Below, piece after piece: positions 14,048-20,265 of a stretch of DNA of 26,860 nucleotides. A program made the translations under genes and the position numbers. The notes below the pieces were generated by a model. That model made no database searches, was not told where the DNA came from, and saw only the letters and a list, made by a program, of their open reading frames with translations. Source of the stretch: Pseudomonadota bacterium (GTDB taxonomy: Bacteria > Desulfobacterota > Syntrophia > Syntrophales > UBA5619); NCBI GenBank assembly GCA_018827585.1, contig JAHJXP010000205.1, positions 1-26,860 of the forward strand, given 5' to 3'. Each line of letters begins with the position of its first letter. Position 1 is the stretch's first letter.

Positions 14048-14776
14048 TTACCGCAGTCTGACTAACCAGGATCCTTCGATAGCCCCTTTATGAATTCCCC
14101 CCTCATGAAGGGGCTTTTTCTTTAATAAAGCAGCTCTGATTTTTTCTTTTGCATGTTTAGGGAGCCTTCGAAAGGAGGCTTTCTTTTTATTTTGGCTGAT
14201 GTTGATACAGATCTTTCTATGCGATTTCACCGGGACATAGGACTGAATAGCATCCTGAATCCTGGTAACGCTGTCCTCTATGGAAAGGCCCGCTATGTCA
14301 ACAAGCAGATGCGCCCGTTTGTATGTCTTCCCGAAATAGGTGATGTCTTTTTTGATCTCTTTCAAGTAATGCCTTTTGTCGTCATCGGTAAGAAGCTTAT
14401 CAATGGGCTTCGAATCAATGTCGTAGAAGGCAATCCGCTTCAGTATATTCTCCGGCTTGTCGATAATGGCGACTACAACACCGTCCACTTTGCTGATTGT
14501 TCTCGAATAGGCATCCTTAAGACCGCTTGGAGGCAGGGCAATAACGCTGTCGTTGCTGCTCCTGTTAAAGAGGATGTCTTTGAGAACGACAACACCGATC
14601 TTGTCTCTGAAATCATGTCCGGTCAGGTAGCGGGACATAAGGCGCTCGATAGATTCTCCGAAATATTTTTCGATTTCACTGTCAAGGTCGAAGAAGGGGT
14701 GATGGAACCTATCGGCAAGGATCTTCCCGAGGGTTGTTTTGCCGACACAGCTTACGCCGGTAAGGAAGGTGTTCAT
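14048..14776 (-). CDS. Shikimate-kinase-fold P-loop protein with basic C-terminal extension
   Basis: The start at 14776 gives 242 residues opening MNTFLTGVSCVGKTTLGKIL, a Walker A motif (GVSCVGKTT) in shikimate-kinase context. It continues FFDLDSEIEKYFGESIERLM with the DLD acidic motif and the FxxxE region that bind Mg and shikimate in AroK, and ALPPSGL stands roughly where AroK has its GGG loop. A longer frame to 14887 would translate the att repeat and is rejected. Beyond about residue 180 a Lys/Arg-rich tail of some 60 residues follows (QNKKKASFRRLPKHAKEKIR), which AroK lacks. The missing GGG loop and the island location argue against housekeeping aromatic synthesis; it is better called an AroK-like kinase or NTPase of unknown substrate. 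Two + strand hairpins fall within the tail-coding part. Confidence 0.65.
   Translation of the reverse strand: MNTFLTGVSCVGKTTLGKILADRFHHPFFDLDSEIEKYFGESIERLMSRYLTGHDFRDKIGVVVLKDILFNRSSNDSVIALPPSGLKDAYSRTISKVDGVVVAIIDKPENILKRIAFYDIDSKPIDKLLTDDDKRHYLKEIKKDITYFGKTYKRAHLLVDIAGLSIEDSVTRIQDAIQSYVPVKSHRKICINISQNKKKASFRRLPKHAKEKIRAALLKKKPLHEGGIHKGAIEGSWLVRLR
14081..14119 (+). terminator. Terminator-like hairpin inside the 3' end of the kinase-like gene
   Basis: AGCCCCTT (14081-14088) and AAGGGGCT (14108-14115) form an 8-bp stem followed on the + strand by TTTTCTTT. It is antisense to the coding direction, so it would stop + strand transcripts entering from the island. A second stem of this kind, AGCCT/AGGCT with TTCTTTTT after it, starts at 14162. 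Confidence 0.45.
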
Positions 14777-14815
14777 GGTTGTAACTCTTTTTTGGGGGAA
14801 ATTAAAAAACAGACG

Positions 14816-14864
14816 ACGAATCTCAATGTCGGAGGTTCCAATCCTCCTGGGCGCGCCAATAAAA
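14816..14864 (+). repeat. attR-like direct repeat (partial copy of tRNA-Arg 3' end)
   Basis: Second copy of the 49-bp tRNA-Arg 3' sequence (see 12755-12803), beginning ACGAATCT and ending CCAATAAAA. It has no acceptor 5' strand or D-arm, so it is not a tRNA gene. It lies upstream of the kinase-like gene and marks the right edge of the island; the GC-rich background resumes beyond it. Confidence 0.88.
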
Positions 14865-14916
14865 CACGCGGGGTGCAATCCTGCCACGAAGAACCGGAAA
14901 CTGCGCCCATAAAATA

Positions 14917-14960
14917 AGGAGGCGCTGCGGCGCCATGTCCATGGTGCCGCAGCGCCTCTT
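14917..14960 (-). terminator. Strong terminator of the cold-shock gene
   Basis: A stem of about 20 bp (AAGGAGGCGCTGCGGCG and on to CATG, with only wobble exceptions) closes a four-base loop at 14937-14940. On the - strand it is followed by TATTTTATG. It lies 20 bases past the cold-shock stop at 14980 and also insulates the island edge. Confidence 0.85.
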
Positions 14961-14979
14961 CATTTGTTCGCAGACCTGC

Positions 14980-15180
14980 TTAGATCGCCTTTACGTTTGC
15001 CGCCGCCGGGCCTTTGGGACCCTGGACGACATCGAAGCTGACGCGCTGGCCTTCGGCCAGCGTCTTGAAACCGCTCGCCTGGATGGCGCTGTGATGCACG
15101 AAAACATCCCCGCCTTCATCCTTTTCGATGAATCCAAAGCCCTTCTGCTCATTGAACCACTTCACTTTACCTTCTGGCAT
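14980..15180 (-). CDS. Cold-shock protein, CspA family
   Basis: Single-domain OB-fold RNA/DNA chaperone of 66 residues: MPEGKVKWFNEQKGFGFIEK, then DVFVHHSAI and FDVVQGPKGPAAANV. RNP1 (KGFGFI) and RNP2 (VFVHHSAI) are both present. ATG at 15180 is preceded by AGGAGG nine bases upstream; a frame extending to 15246 only adds leader sequence. The acidic GGDVFV segment and high Gly content are typical. It is monocistronic with its own terminator and an mRNA leader of about 130 bases, as in cold-inducible csp genes. Cold induction itself cannot be read from the sequence. Confidence 0.95.
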   Translation of the reverse strand: MPEGKVKWFNEQKGFGFIEKDEGGDVFVHHSAIQASGFKTLAEGQRVSFDVVQGPKGPAAANVKAI

Positions 15181-15318
15181 CGCTTGCATCCTCCTTTCTT
15201 CAATTTTCCTAAGTCGGATTTCAGCCATGCCGGCAAGAAAAAACAACCGAAGCTTAAAAAAGCCTGGCAGGCGCCTTCAACACTGCAAAATGTCTTAATC
15301 CAAACTTATGTGGACGGG

Positions 15319-15347
15319 AGTTTATTCCCCCGCCCGGTGAAAGTCAA
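15319..15347 (-). promoter_or_regulatory. Probable promoter of the cold-shock gene with long leader
   Basis: On the - strand: TTGACT (15347-15342), 17-base spacer, TAAACT (15324-15319). The predicted start near 15312 gives a leader of about 130 bases before the ATG at 15180. The 338-bp gene-free gap between the cold-shock gene and the HD gene (15181-15518) holds this promoter, its leader, the divergent promoter at 15385-15413 and a solitary repeat end. Confidence 0.6.
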
Positions 15348-15384
15348 GGATTTATTCGGTCAGCCGAGGACCAGGTAAAAATGG

Positions 15385-15413
15385 GTGAAAATCCTGCCGA
15401 TTTGTCCTATAAT
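15385..15413 (+). promoter_or_regulatory. Possible promoter of the HD-domain gene
   Basis: A perfect TATAAT at 15408-15413 is preceded at 16-17 bases by a weak -35 (GTGAAA or TGAAAA). The start would be about 100 bases before the GTG at 15519. The call rests mostly on the -10. Confidence 0.4.
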
Positions 15414-15472
15414 GCAGCCGATTCACCGGATAAGCAAACCAAAGATCCCTTCGCGCCAAAGACAATTTTTCA

Positions 15473-15492
15473 GACTTTTTACGAGGGCTTCA
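15473..15492 (+). repeat. Solitary terminal repeat upstream of the HD gene
   Basis: GACTTTTTACGAGGGCTTCA matches the right-end consensus GACTTTTTACGAGTTCGTCA at 16 of 20 positions by eye. No left partner was found. It sits within the presumed 5' leader of the HD-domain gene. Confidence 0.5.
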
Positions 15493-15518
15493 ACTTTTTT
15501 CGGATGGAGGAATGAAGC

Positions 15519-16247
15519 GTGCCGGATCAGGAATACAGCCGGGCCATCGAACTCTCCAGAAAGATCGCCCTTGAGGTCGGGACGCCCCGCTTCTACCTCG
15601 AAAGGGAGCGGGAGGTGGCCCTTTCCCGGGAAATGCTCGCCGAACCGCTCGTCGCGGCGGCGCGACGAATCGTCGAAGACCGGGACGCCTCCCTCGGCCA
15701 CGGACCGACCCATGTCGAAAAGGTGGCGGTCGATGCGGGCGCTCTGATCCTCGTCGAGGAGGGAGGCGCCGACATCCGCGCCCGGAGGCTGGTCCTCCTT
15801 GCCCACCTGGCCGGCCTTCTGCACGACATCCGGCGAACGGAGAAGGACCATGCCGAGCGAGGGGCCAAAGAGGCGGTAAAGATTCTAATGGCGTTTCCGC
15901 TCCGGGATGACGAACGGGAAGGCATCGCCGGCGCCATCCGCAATCACGAGGCCTTCCGGCCCTGCCGGGCCGCCGCCGGTCCCTCGGCCCAGATCCTCTC
16001 CGACGCCCTCTACGATGCGGACAAGTTCCGCTGGGGTCCGGACAACTTCACGGAAACCCTCTGGGCGATCATCATCCCCCGCGGGATCCCCCTGCAGGCT
16101 CTCCTGCCTCGCTTTCTCAAGGGACTCGAAGGGATCCGGAAGGTGCGGGGGAGCTTCCGGACGGCGACTGGCCGCCGGTACGGCCCCGATTTCATCGACC
16201 GGGGACTGGAGATCGGCCGGCGGCTCCATGAGGCTTTGACAAAATAG
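15519..16247 (+). CDS. HD-domain phosphohydrolase of unknown substrate
   Basis: Protein of 242 residues with the metal-binding residues of the HD superfamily: HGPTHVEKV near residue 61 (first His), HLAGLLHDI near 90-98 (the HD pair) and DALYDADKF near 165 (final Asp). An internal IRNHEAFRPC may supply another ligand His. Such proteins hydrolyse phosphodiesters or nucleotides; nothing here identifies the substrate. GTG at 15519 is chosen: GGAGG lies eight bases upstream and the overlapping ATG at 15512 is in another frame. The C-terminal third (NFTETLWAIIIPRGIPLQAL and a basic helix) looks family-specific. The YjbQ gene begins 36 bases after its stop, suggesting co-transcription. Confidence 0.8.
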   Translation: MPDQEYSRAIELSRKIALEVGTPRFYLEREREVALSREMLAEPLVAAARRIVEDRDASLGHGPTHVEKVAVDAGALILVEEGGADIRARRLVLLAHLAGLLHDIRRTEKDHAERGAKEAVKILMAFPLRDDEREGIAGAIRNHEAFRPCRAAAGPSAQILSDALYDADKFRWGPDNFTETLWAIIIPRGIPLQALLPRFLKGLEGIRKVRGSFRTATGRRYGPDFIDRGLEIGRRLHEALTK

Positions 16248-16282
16248 GGAAACAGAGCCCCCGATTTTCGAAGGAGGTGGAG

Positions 16283-16678
16283 ATGATACAACTAACCATC
16301 AGGACGACGGCCAGGGTCGAGATGATCGACATCACTGACCGCGTCGCCGCCGCGGTCAGTGAAAGCGGGGTCAAAAACGGGTTCTGCCGCGTCTTCGTTC
16401 CCCATACGACCGCCGCGGTCACGATCAACGAAAACGCCGATCCGGACGTCCCCAAGGATATCCTCGCAGCCATGGACCGGATCGTCCCGCTTTCCGCCGG
16501 CTACCGGCATGCGGAGGGGAACGCCGCCGCCCACATCAAGGCCTCCCTTTTCGGGTCGTCCCAGACGGTCCTCATCGAAAACGGCAGGCTGGTCCTGGGG
16601 ACCTGGCAATCCCTGTTTTTTTGTGAATTCGACGGGCCGAGGACGAGAAAGGCCCTGGTGAAACTGACCGCCTGCTGA
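16283..16678 (+). CDS. yjbQ: YjbQ/UPF0047 family protein
   Basis: Small trimeric beta-protein of 131 residues. Family signatures are present: GFCRVFVPHTTAAVTINENA (about 33-52), DIL and then YRHAEGNAAAHIKASLFGSS with the conserved histidines, and GTWQSLFFCEFDGPR near the C-terminus. E. coli YjbQ has been reported to show thiamine-phosphate synthase side activity, but the native role is unsettled. ATG at 16283 is preferred over GTG at 16277 because AAGGAGG (16271-16277) ends five bases before it, and the protein then begins at the usual point. It is the last gene before a repeat-rich non-coding stretch. Confidence 0.92.
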   Translation: MIQLTIRTTARVEMIDITDRVAAAVSESGVKNGFCRVFVPHTTAAVTINENADPDVPKDILAAMDRIVPLSAGYRHAEGNAAAHIKASLFGSSQTVLIENGRLVLGTWQSLFFCEFDGPRTRKALVKLTAC

Positions 16679-16683
16679 CCCTC

Positions 16684-16701
16684 CGGCGGGGAATCCCGCC
16701 G
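16684..16701 (+). terminator. Hairpin after yjbQ (weak terminator candidate)
   Basis: CGGCGGG (16684-16690) and CCCGCCG (16695-16701) form a 7-bp GC stem with a GAAT loop, six bases after the yjbQ stop. No T-run follows, so intrinsic termination is uncertain. Confidence 0.4.
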
Positions 16702-16708
16702 TCAAGGT

Positions 16709-16921
16709 TGACGAACTCGTAAAAAGTCGCAAATCTCCCTCCCCCTTGACGGGGGAGGGTCAGGGTGGGGGTGATAAGTGGCGGTATCTTTGCGTGTTAT
16801 TTCCCCCTCCCCTTGCCCCCTCCTGCCTCCCCCAGCAAGTGGGGGAGGGGAAGAGGAAGAAAGTTATTATTACAGCCCTCCCGCCGGGGGAGGGGGGAAT
16901 TTACTTTTTACGAGGTCGTCA
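16709..16921. repeat. Inverted-repeat element A (213 bp) with GC-rich hairpin core
   Basis: The left end TGACGAACTCGTAAAAAGT (16709-16727) and the right end (16903-16921) are reverse complements at 18 of 19 positions. Between them three CCTCCC/GGGAGG hairpins occur: CCTCCCCC-TTGA-CGGGGGAGG near 16739, a second around the AGCAAGT loop near 16836, and CCTCCCGCCGGGGGAGG near 16878. No open frame of substance and no clear target-site duplication. Same ends as elements B and E but different core. Confidence 0.75.
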
Positions 16922-17020
16922 AAATTGGTTCTCGCACAATAGGCCGGCAAAGCCTCATAGCCGGGGCGGCGGCAAATCCCAAAATCGGCGTGACCGCCCC
17001 CCTTCTTCAAAGTTCATGCT

Positions 17021-17154
17021 TGACGATTTCGCAAAAAGTCCTAATTTGTCATTCTGAGGAGCATTAGCTCCGAAGAATCTCTAATGATATTAGATTCCTC
17101 GCATTCGCTCAGAATGACAGAAAGAATGTTTTTTGACTTTTTACGAGTTTATCA
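17021..17154. repeat. Inverted-repeat element B (134 bp) with nested palindrome
   Basis: Outer ends TGACGATTTCGCAAAAAGTC (17021-17040) and GACTTTTTACGAGTTTATCA (17135-17154) are imperfect reverse complements. Inside are GTCATTCTGAG against CTCAGAATGAC, and GAATCT against AGATTC, with a short AT-rich loop. The plan and length match element E at 2576-2707. The inner motif resembles GTCATTCTGAG-type palindromes found scattered in many bacterial genomes. Confidence 0.75.
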
Positions 17155-17218
17155 TGCTTGACTAATTCGGAAAAAAAATATAGTCAAAGTCGCTCTATAA
17201 GACTTATGCGCAACCGAT

Positions 17219-17359
17219 GAAAACGGATTTCTTTAAGCGCGAATCGAGATTTTTTCCGGGAGAGAGTGTGCTCTGTCCCCGCAGCGGAGCGCCCGTTTCG
17301 CGAAGCGGGGAGGCGCAGGGTCGAAAAAAATGTCCTGATCACGAAGGAATCCGTTTTTT
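17219..17359 (+). ncRNA. Candidate structured small RNA or long hairpin upstream of lysS
   Basis: An outer stem of about 16 bp pairs AAACGGATTTCTTT (17221-17234) with bases 17343-17356, and the closing strand runs into TTTTTT (17354-17359), as in an intrinsic terminator. Inside, ATTTTTT (17249-17255) can pair with AAAAAAT (17325-17331), CCCCGC (17277-17282) with GCGGGG (17305-17310), and AGAG/CTCT form a small hairpin at 17261-17274. A TATAAG at 17196-17201 could place a start near 17208. The rod shape recalls 6S RNA, but I cannot match 6S consensus bases. It may instead be an untranslated leader of lysS or another inverted-repeat element. Confidence 0.4.
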
Positions 17360-17390
17360 AGAGGGATGACGATACGAGGCAAATTTATAT

Positions 17391-18890
17391 ATGGAAGAAA
17401 GTGAACTACTCAAAAAACGCCGGGAAAAGATCGAATCCCTGAAGGCGGGCGGGATCGACCTCTACCCCAATGACGTCAGCGTCGGGCAAACGACGGCCGC
17501 CATCGGTGAACGGTTTGGGCAGATGGAGCCGGAGGCGCTGGAAAAAATTACGGAACGTTTCACCCTCGCGGGACGGCTGATGGCCGTCCGGGACTTCGGC
17601 AAGGGCGCTTTCATCACCATTCAGGACCGCAAGGGCCGGCTCCAGGCCTTTCTCCGGAAAAACCAGGTCGGGGAAAGGACCTTCTCGCTGTTCAAGAAAT
17701 TGGATATGGGCGACATTATCTGGATTGCCGGCCGGGTCTTCAAGACCAAGACCGGGGAATTGACGATCGACGTGGAGGAAAACGGCCTCCGCCTCCTTTC
17801 CAAATCTCTCCACCCCCTTCCGGAGAAATGGCACGGCCTGACCGATATCGAGATTCGTTACCGGCAACGCCACCTCGATCTGATCGTCAATCCAGAAGTC
17901 CGCAAGGTCTTCCACAAGCGGAGCCGGATCATCAGTCTCATCCGCCGCTTCATGGAAGAGCGCGACTTCCTGGAGGTGGAAACCCCGATGATGCAGCCAA
18001 AGGCGGGCGGCGCCGTCGCCCGTCCCTTCAAGACCCATCATAACGCCCTGGGCATGAACTTCTTCCTCCGGATCGCCCCGGAGCTCTACCTCAAGCGCCT
18101 GGTCACCGGCGGGCTGGAGAGGGTCTTCGAGATCAACCGGAACTTCCGGAACGAGGGGGTCTCCACCTTCCATAACCCCGAATTCACGATGATGGAGTTC
18201 TATCAGGCCTATGCGACCTACGAGGACCTGATGGCCATGACCGAGGAGCTCCTCTCCTTCGTCGCCCGGGACCTTTTCGGTTCGCTCAGGTTTCGCTACC
18301 AAGGCCAGGAGATCGACCTGACCCCTCCCTGGCCGCGGATCACGGTCCGGGACGCCGTCGTGCGGATCGGCGGCCTGGACCCGGCGGTTCTGGACGACGC
18401 CGCACGGCTGACGAACCATGCCGGAAAACTGGGAATCGAGGTGAAGCCAACCGACCCGCCCGGCAAGGTGCTGATGGCCGTCTTCGACGCAACGGTGGAG
18501 AAGAACCTCGTCCAGCCGACCTTCATCACCCACTATCCTGTGGACGTCTCGCCCCTTTCCCGGCGAAATGCGGCAGATCAAAGCCTGACCGACCGTTTCG
18601 AACTCTATATCTGCGGGAAGGAGATCGCCAACGCCTTCTCCGAGATCAACGACCCGGTGGACCAGCGCGAACGTTTTCAGATGCAGCTCAAGGAAAGGGA
18701 AGCGGGCGATCTGGAGGCCCATGAAATGGATGAGGATTACATTGGCGCCCTTGAATGCGGGATGCCGCCGACGGCGGGCGAGGGGATTGGCGTCGACCGG
18801 CTTGTCATGCTCTTCACCGACTCCGCGTCGATCCGGGACGTGATCCTCTTTCCGCTGCTGCGGACCCGGGAAGGCGCCCGGGAGGAATGA
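17391..18890 (+). CDS. lysS: Lysyl-tRNA synthetase, class II
   Basis: Charges tRNA-Lys. The 499-residue length is normal. Domains: N-terminal OB fold (FTLAGRLMAVRDFGKGAFIT followed by IQDRKGRLQAFL, about 53-85), then the class II core: motif 1 region FMEERDFLEVETPMMQPKAG, motif 2 VFEINRNFRNEGVSTFHNPE followed by FTMMEFYQAY, and motif 3 GIGVDRLVMLFTDSASIRDV ending in ILFP. Lysine-site residues (NAFSEINDP) are present. ATG at 17391 with GAGG 11 bases upstream gives the usual MEESELLKKRREKIESLK opening. It heads the row lysS-lolC/E-lolD-bamA-ompH-lpxD-lpxA, an order I associate with deltaproteobacteria; an 82-bp gap to the next gene shows no obvious terminator. Confidence 0.97.
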   Translation: MEESELLKKRREKIESLKAGGIDLYPNDVSVGQTTAAIGERFGQMEPEALEKITERFTLAGRLMAVRDFGKGAFITIQDRKGRLQAFLRKNQVGERTFSLFKKLDMGDIIWIAGRVFKTKTGELTIDVEENGLRLLSKSLHPLPEKWHGLTDIEIRYRQRHLDLIVNPEVRKVFHKRSRIISLIRRFMEERDFLEVETPMMQPKAGGAVARPFKTHHNALGMNFFLRIAPELYLKRLVTGGLERVFEINRNFRNEGVSTFHNPEFTMMEFYQAYATYEDLMAMTEELLSFVARDLFGSLRFRYQGQEIDLTPPWPRITVRDAVVRIGGLDPAVLDDAARLTNHAGKLGIEVKPTDPPGKVLMAVFDATVEKNLVQPTFITHYPVDVSPLSRRNAADQSLTDRFELYICGKEIANAFSEINDPVDQRERFQMQLKEREAGDLEAHEMDEDYIGALECGMPPTAGEGIGVDRLVMLFTDSASIRDVILFPLLRTREGAREE

Positions 18891-18972
18891 CGGCTGTTTT
18901 GATTCCTTCCCGATTGTCATTTTTCGCGGCGTGGCCGAGGGGCAAGAGGGTTTTATTAGAGAGCACCCATCG

Positions 18973-20253
18973 ATGATGTCCTATGAGCTGTTCATCAGTC
19001 TGCGCTACCTGAGGGCGAAGCGGAAACAGGTCTTCGTTTCCATCATCACCTTTATCTCCGTCGCCGGTATCTTCCTGGGAGTCGCAGCCCTGATCATCGT
19101 GCTGGCCGTGATGAACGGCTTCGAGACCGATCTGCGCAACAAGATCCTGGGGATCAATTCCCACATCATCCTCATGCAATACAACGGCGCGATGCGGGAT
19201 CACACCCGCGTCATGCAGGAGATCGCCCAGGTTCCCGGCGTCGTCGCCGCCACCCCCTTCATCTACAGCCAGGCGATGCTCAAGAAAGGCGACAACGTGA
19301 CCGGCATCGTGCTCAGGGGCCTCTCCACGAAAGACGCCCTGAAGGTGATCAACCTGGGCAAGATCGCCGAGGGGAAACTCGACTATCTCCAGAACGGCGA
19401 GCCGGGAATCCCCGGGCTGAGTCAGGAGCTATCCTCTCTCCCCGGGATCCTCATCGGCCGCGAGCTGGCCAAGAACCTCGGCGTGTTTCTCTTTGAAACG
19501 CTCCACGTCGTCTCTCCTTCCGGGATCTCCACTCCGATGGGAATGGTCCCGCGGATGAAACCGTTTGTCGTGGTCGGCATTTTCGAGTCCGGCTTCTACG
19601 AATACGACTCGACGCTCGCCTTCATCTCCCTGAAGAACTGCCAGGAGTTTCTCAACATGGGCGACACGGTCACCGGAGTGGAAATCCGCGTCGACGACAT
19701 CTACAAGGCCGACCGGATCGCAAAGTCCGTCGAGAAGAAACTGGGCTACCCCTACTGGGGCCGAAACTGGATGGAGATGAACAGAAACCTGTTCTCGGCG
19801 CTGAGGCTGGAGAAGCGCGTCATGTTCATCATCCTTTCCCTGATCGTTCTCGTGGCGGCCTTCAACATCATCAGCGCCCTGATCATGATCGTCATGGAAA
19901 AGAACAAGGACATCGCCATCCTCAAGACGATGGGCGCCACCAGGGTCGCCATCATGAAGATCTTCATCTTTCAGGGGCTCATCGTGGGGGCGGTCGGCAC
20001 CCTTTTCGGCTGCCTCGCGGGGCTGGCCGTCGCCTTCAACCTGGAGGCGCTCTCCCGCTTCGTGGAGCGACTCTTCGGCTTCAAGATCCTCCCCGGCGAC
20101 GTCTATTACCTCAGCGAGCTCCCCTCTCAGGTCAACTACGGCGACGTGGGGACCATCATCATCGGGACGATCCTGATCAGCTTTCTCTCGACGATCTATC
20201 CCTCCTGGCGGGCCTCCCGCCTTGACCCCGCGGAGGCGCTGCGCTATGAATGA
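18973..20253 (+). CDS. lolC: Lipoprotein-releasing ABC transporter permease LolC/LolE
   Basis: Inner-membrane permease that, with LolD, extracts lipoproteins for transfer to the outer membrane. ATG at 18973 (or 18976) gives 426 residues, the normal length, beginning MMSYELFISLRYLRAKRKQV; the GTG at 18931 would add residues unlike the family. One membrane helix lies at about 20-45 (FVSIITFISVAGIFLGVAAL), followed by a large periplasmic MacB-like domain (about 50-270), then three helices near 278-305, 328-360 and 385-405, ending with SWRASRLDPAEALRYE, the FtsX/MacB-family tail. Only one permease gene is present, so it probably acts as a homodimer combining LolC and LolE roles, as in many non-gammaproteobacteria; the symbol is therefore approximate. 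Confidence 0.92.
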   Translation: MMSYELFISLRYLRAKRKQVFVSIITFISVAGIFLGVAALIIVLAVMNGFETDLRNKILGINSHIILMQYNGAMRDHTRVMQEIAQVPGVVAATPFIYSQAMLKKGDNVTGIVLRGLSTKDALKVINLGKIAEGKLDYLQNGEPGIPGLSQELSSLPGILIGRELAKNLGVFLFETLHVVSPSGISTPMGMVPRMKPFVVVGIFESGFYEYDSTLAFISLKNCQEFLNMGDTVTGVEIRVDDIYKADRIAKSVEKKLGYPYWGRNWMEMNRNLFSALRLEKRVMFIILSLIVLVAAFNIISALIMIVMEKNKDIAILKTMGATRVAIMKIFIFQGLIVGAVGTLFGCLAGLAVAFNLEALSRFVERLFGFKILPGDVYYLSELPSQVNYGDVGTIIIGTILISFLSTIYPSWRASRLDPAEALRYE

Positions 20254-20265
20254 CAGGAAACGTGA

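Larger units (their letters stand above)
12804..14864. mobile_element. Small tRNA-Arg-integrated genomic island or remnant (about 2 kb)
   Basis: The segment between the two copies of the tRNA-Arg 3' end is visibly AT-richer than the GC-rich flanks and holds two - strand genes (SEC-C protein; shikimate-kinase-like P-loop protein), both with codon use unlike their neighbours. There is no integrase, excisionase or transposase frame. Either a larger integrative element lost its integration genes, or a small passenger element was mobilised in trans. The two mismatches between the repeats suggest that the insertion is not very recent. The boundaries are taken from the repeats; the mobility claim is inference. 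Confidence 0.75.
16679..17390. other. Gene-free repeat region between yjbQ and lysS
   Basis: 712 bp without a credible gene. In order it holds the yjbQ hairpin, inverted-repeat element A (16709-16921), a GC hairpin (GGGGCGG 16963-16969 against CCGCCCC 16994-17000), element B (17021-17154), a direct copy of the element-B left flank (TCATGCTTGAC at 17152-17162, first copy at 17014), a possible promoter (TTGACT 17158-17163 and TATAGT 17179-17184, spacer only 15) and a candidate structured RNA (17219-17359). Open frames here are low-complexity readings of repeats. Confidence 0.7.

Noticed and set aside
14048..14776. Naming the island gene aroK
   Set aside because: The P-loop matches, but the GGG shikimate-binding loop is not seen and a basic tail is added, so a housekeeping shikimate kinase is not supported.
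14816..14864. A second tRNA-Arg gene
   Set aside because: Only the 3' portion is present; no 5' acceptor strand or D-arm precedes it, and the T-loop is mutated.
14777..14887. N-terminal extension of the kinase-like gene to an upstream ATG
   Set aside because: The added residues come from the att repeat, and the Walker A region normally lies a few residues from the N-terminus.
16931..17000. Possible cyclic-di-GMP (GEMM) riboswitch
   Set aside because: GCACAATAGG and GGCAAAGCC recall parts of the GEMM consensus, but the order of GGCAAACC and CGCAAAGCC elements and the second stem do not fit, and no gene follows closely.
16746..17067. Frames of about 100 residues between yjbQ and lysS
   Set aside because: They translate the GC-rich hairpins and the ends of inverted-repeat elements; no family resemblance.
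17406..18920. 504-residue - strand frame
   Set aside because: Antisense shadow of lysS.
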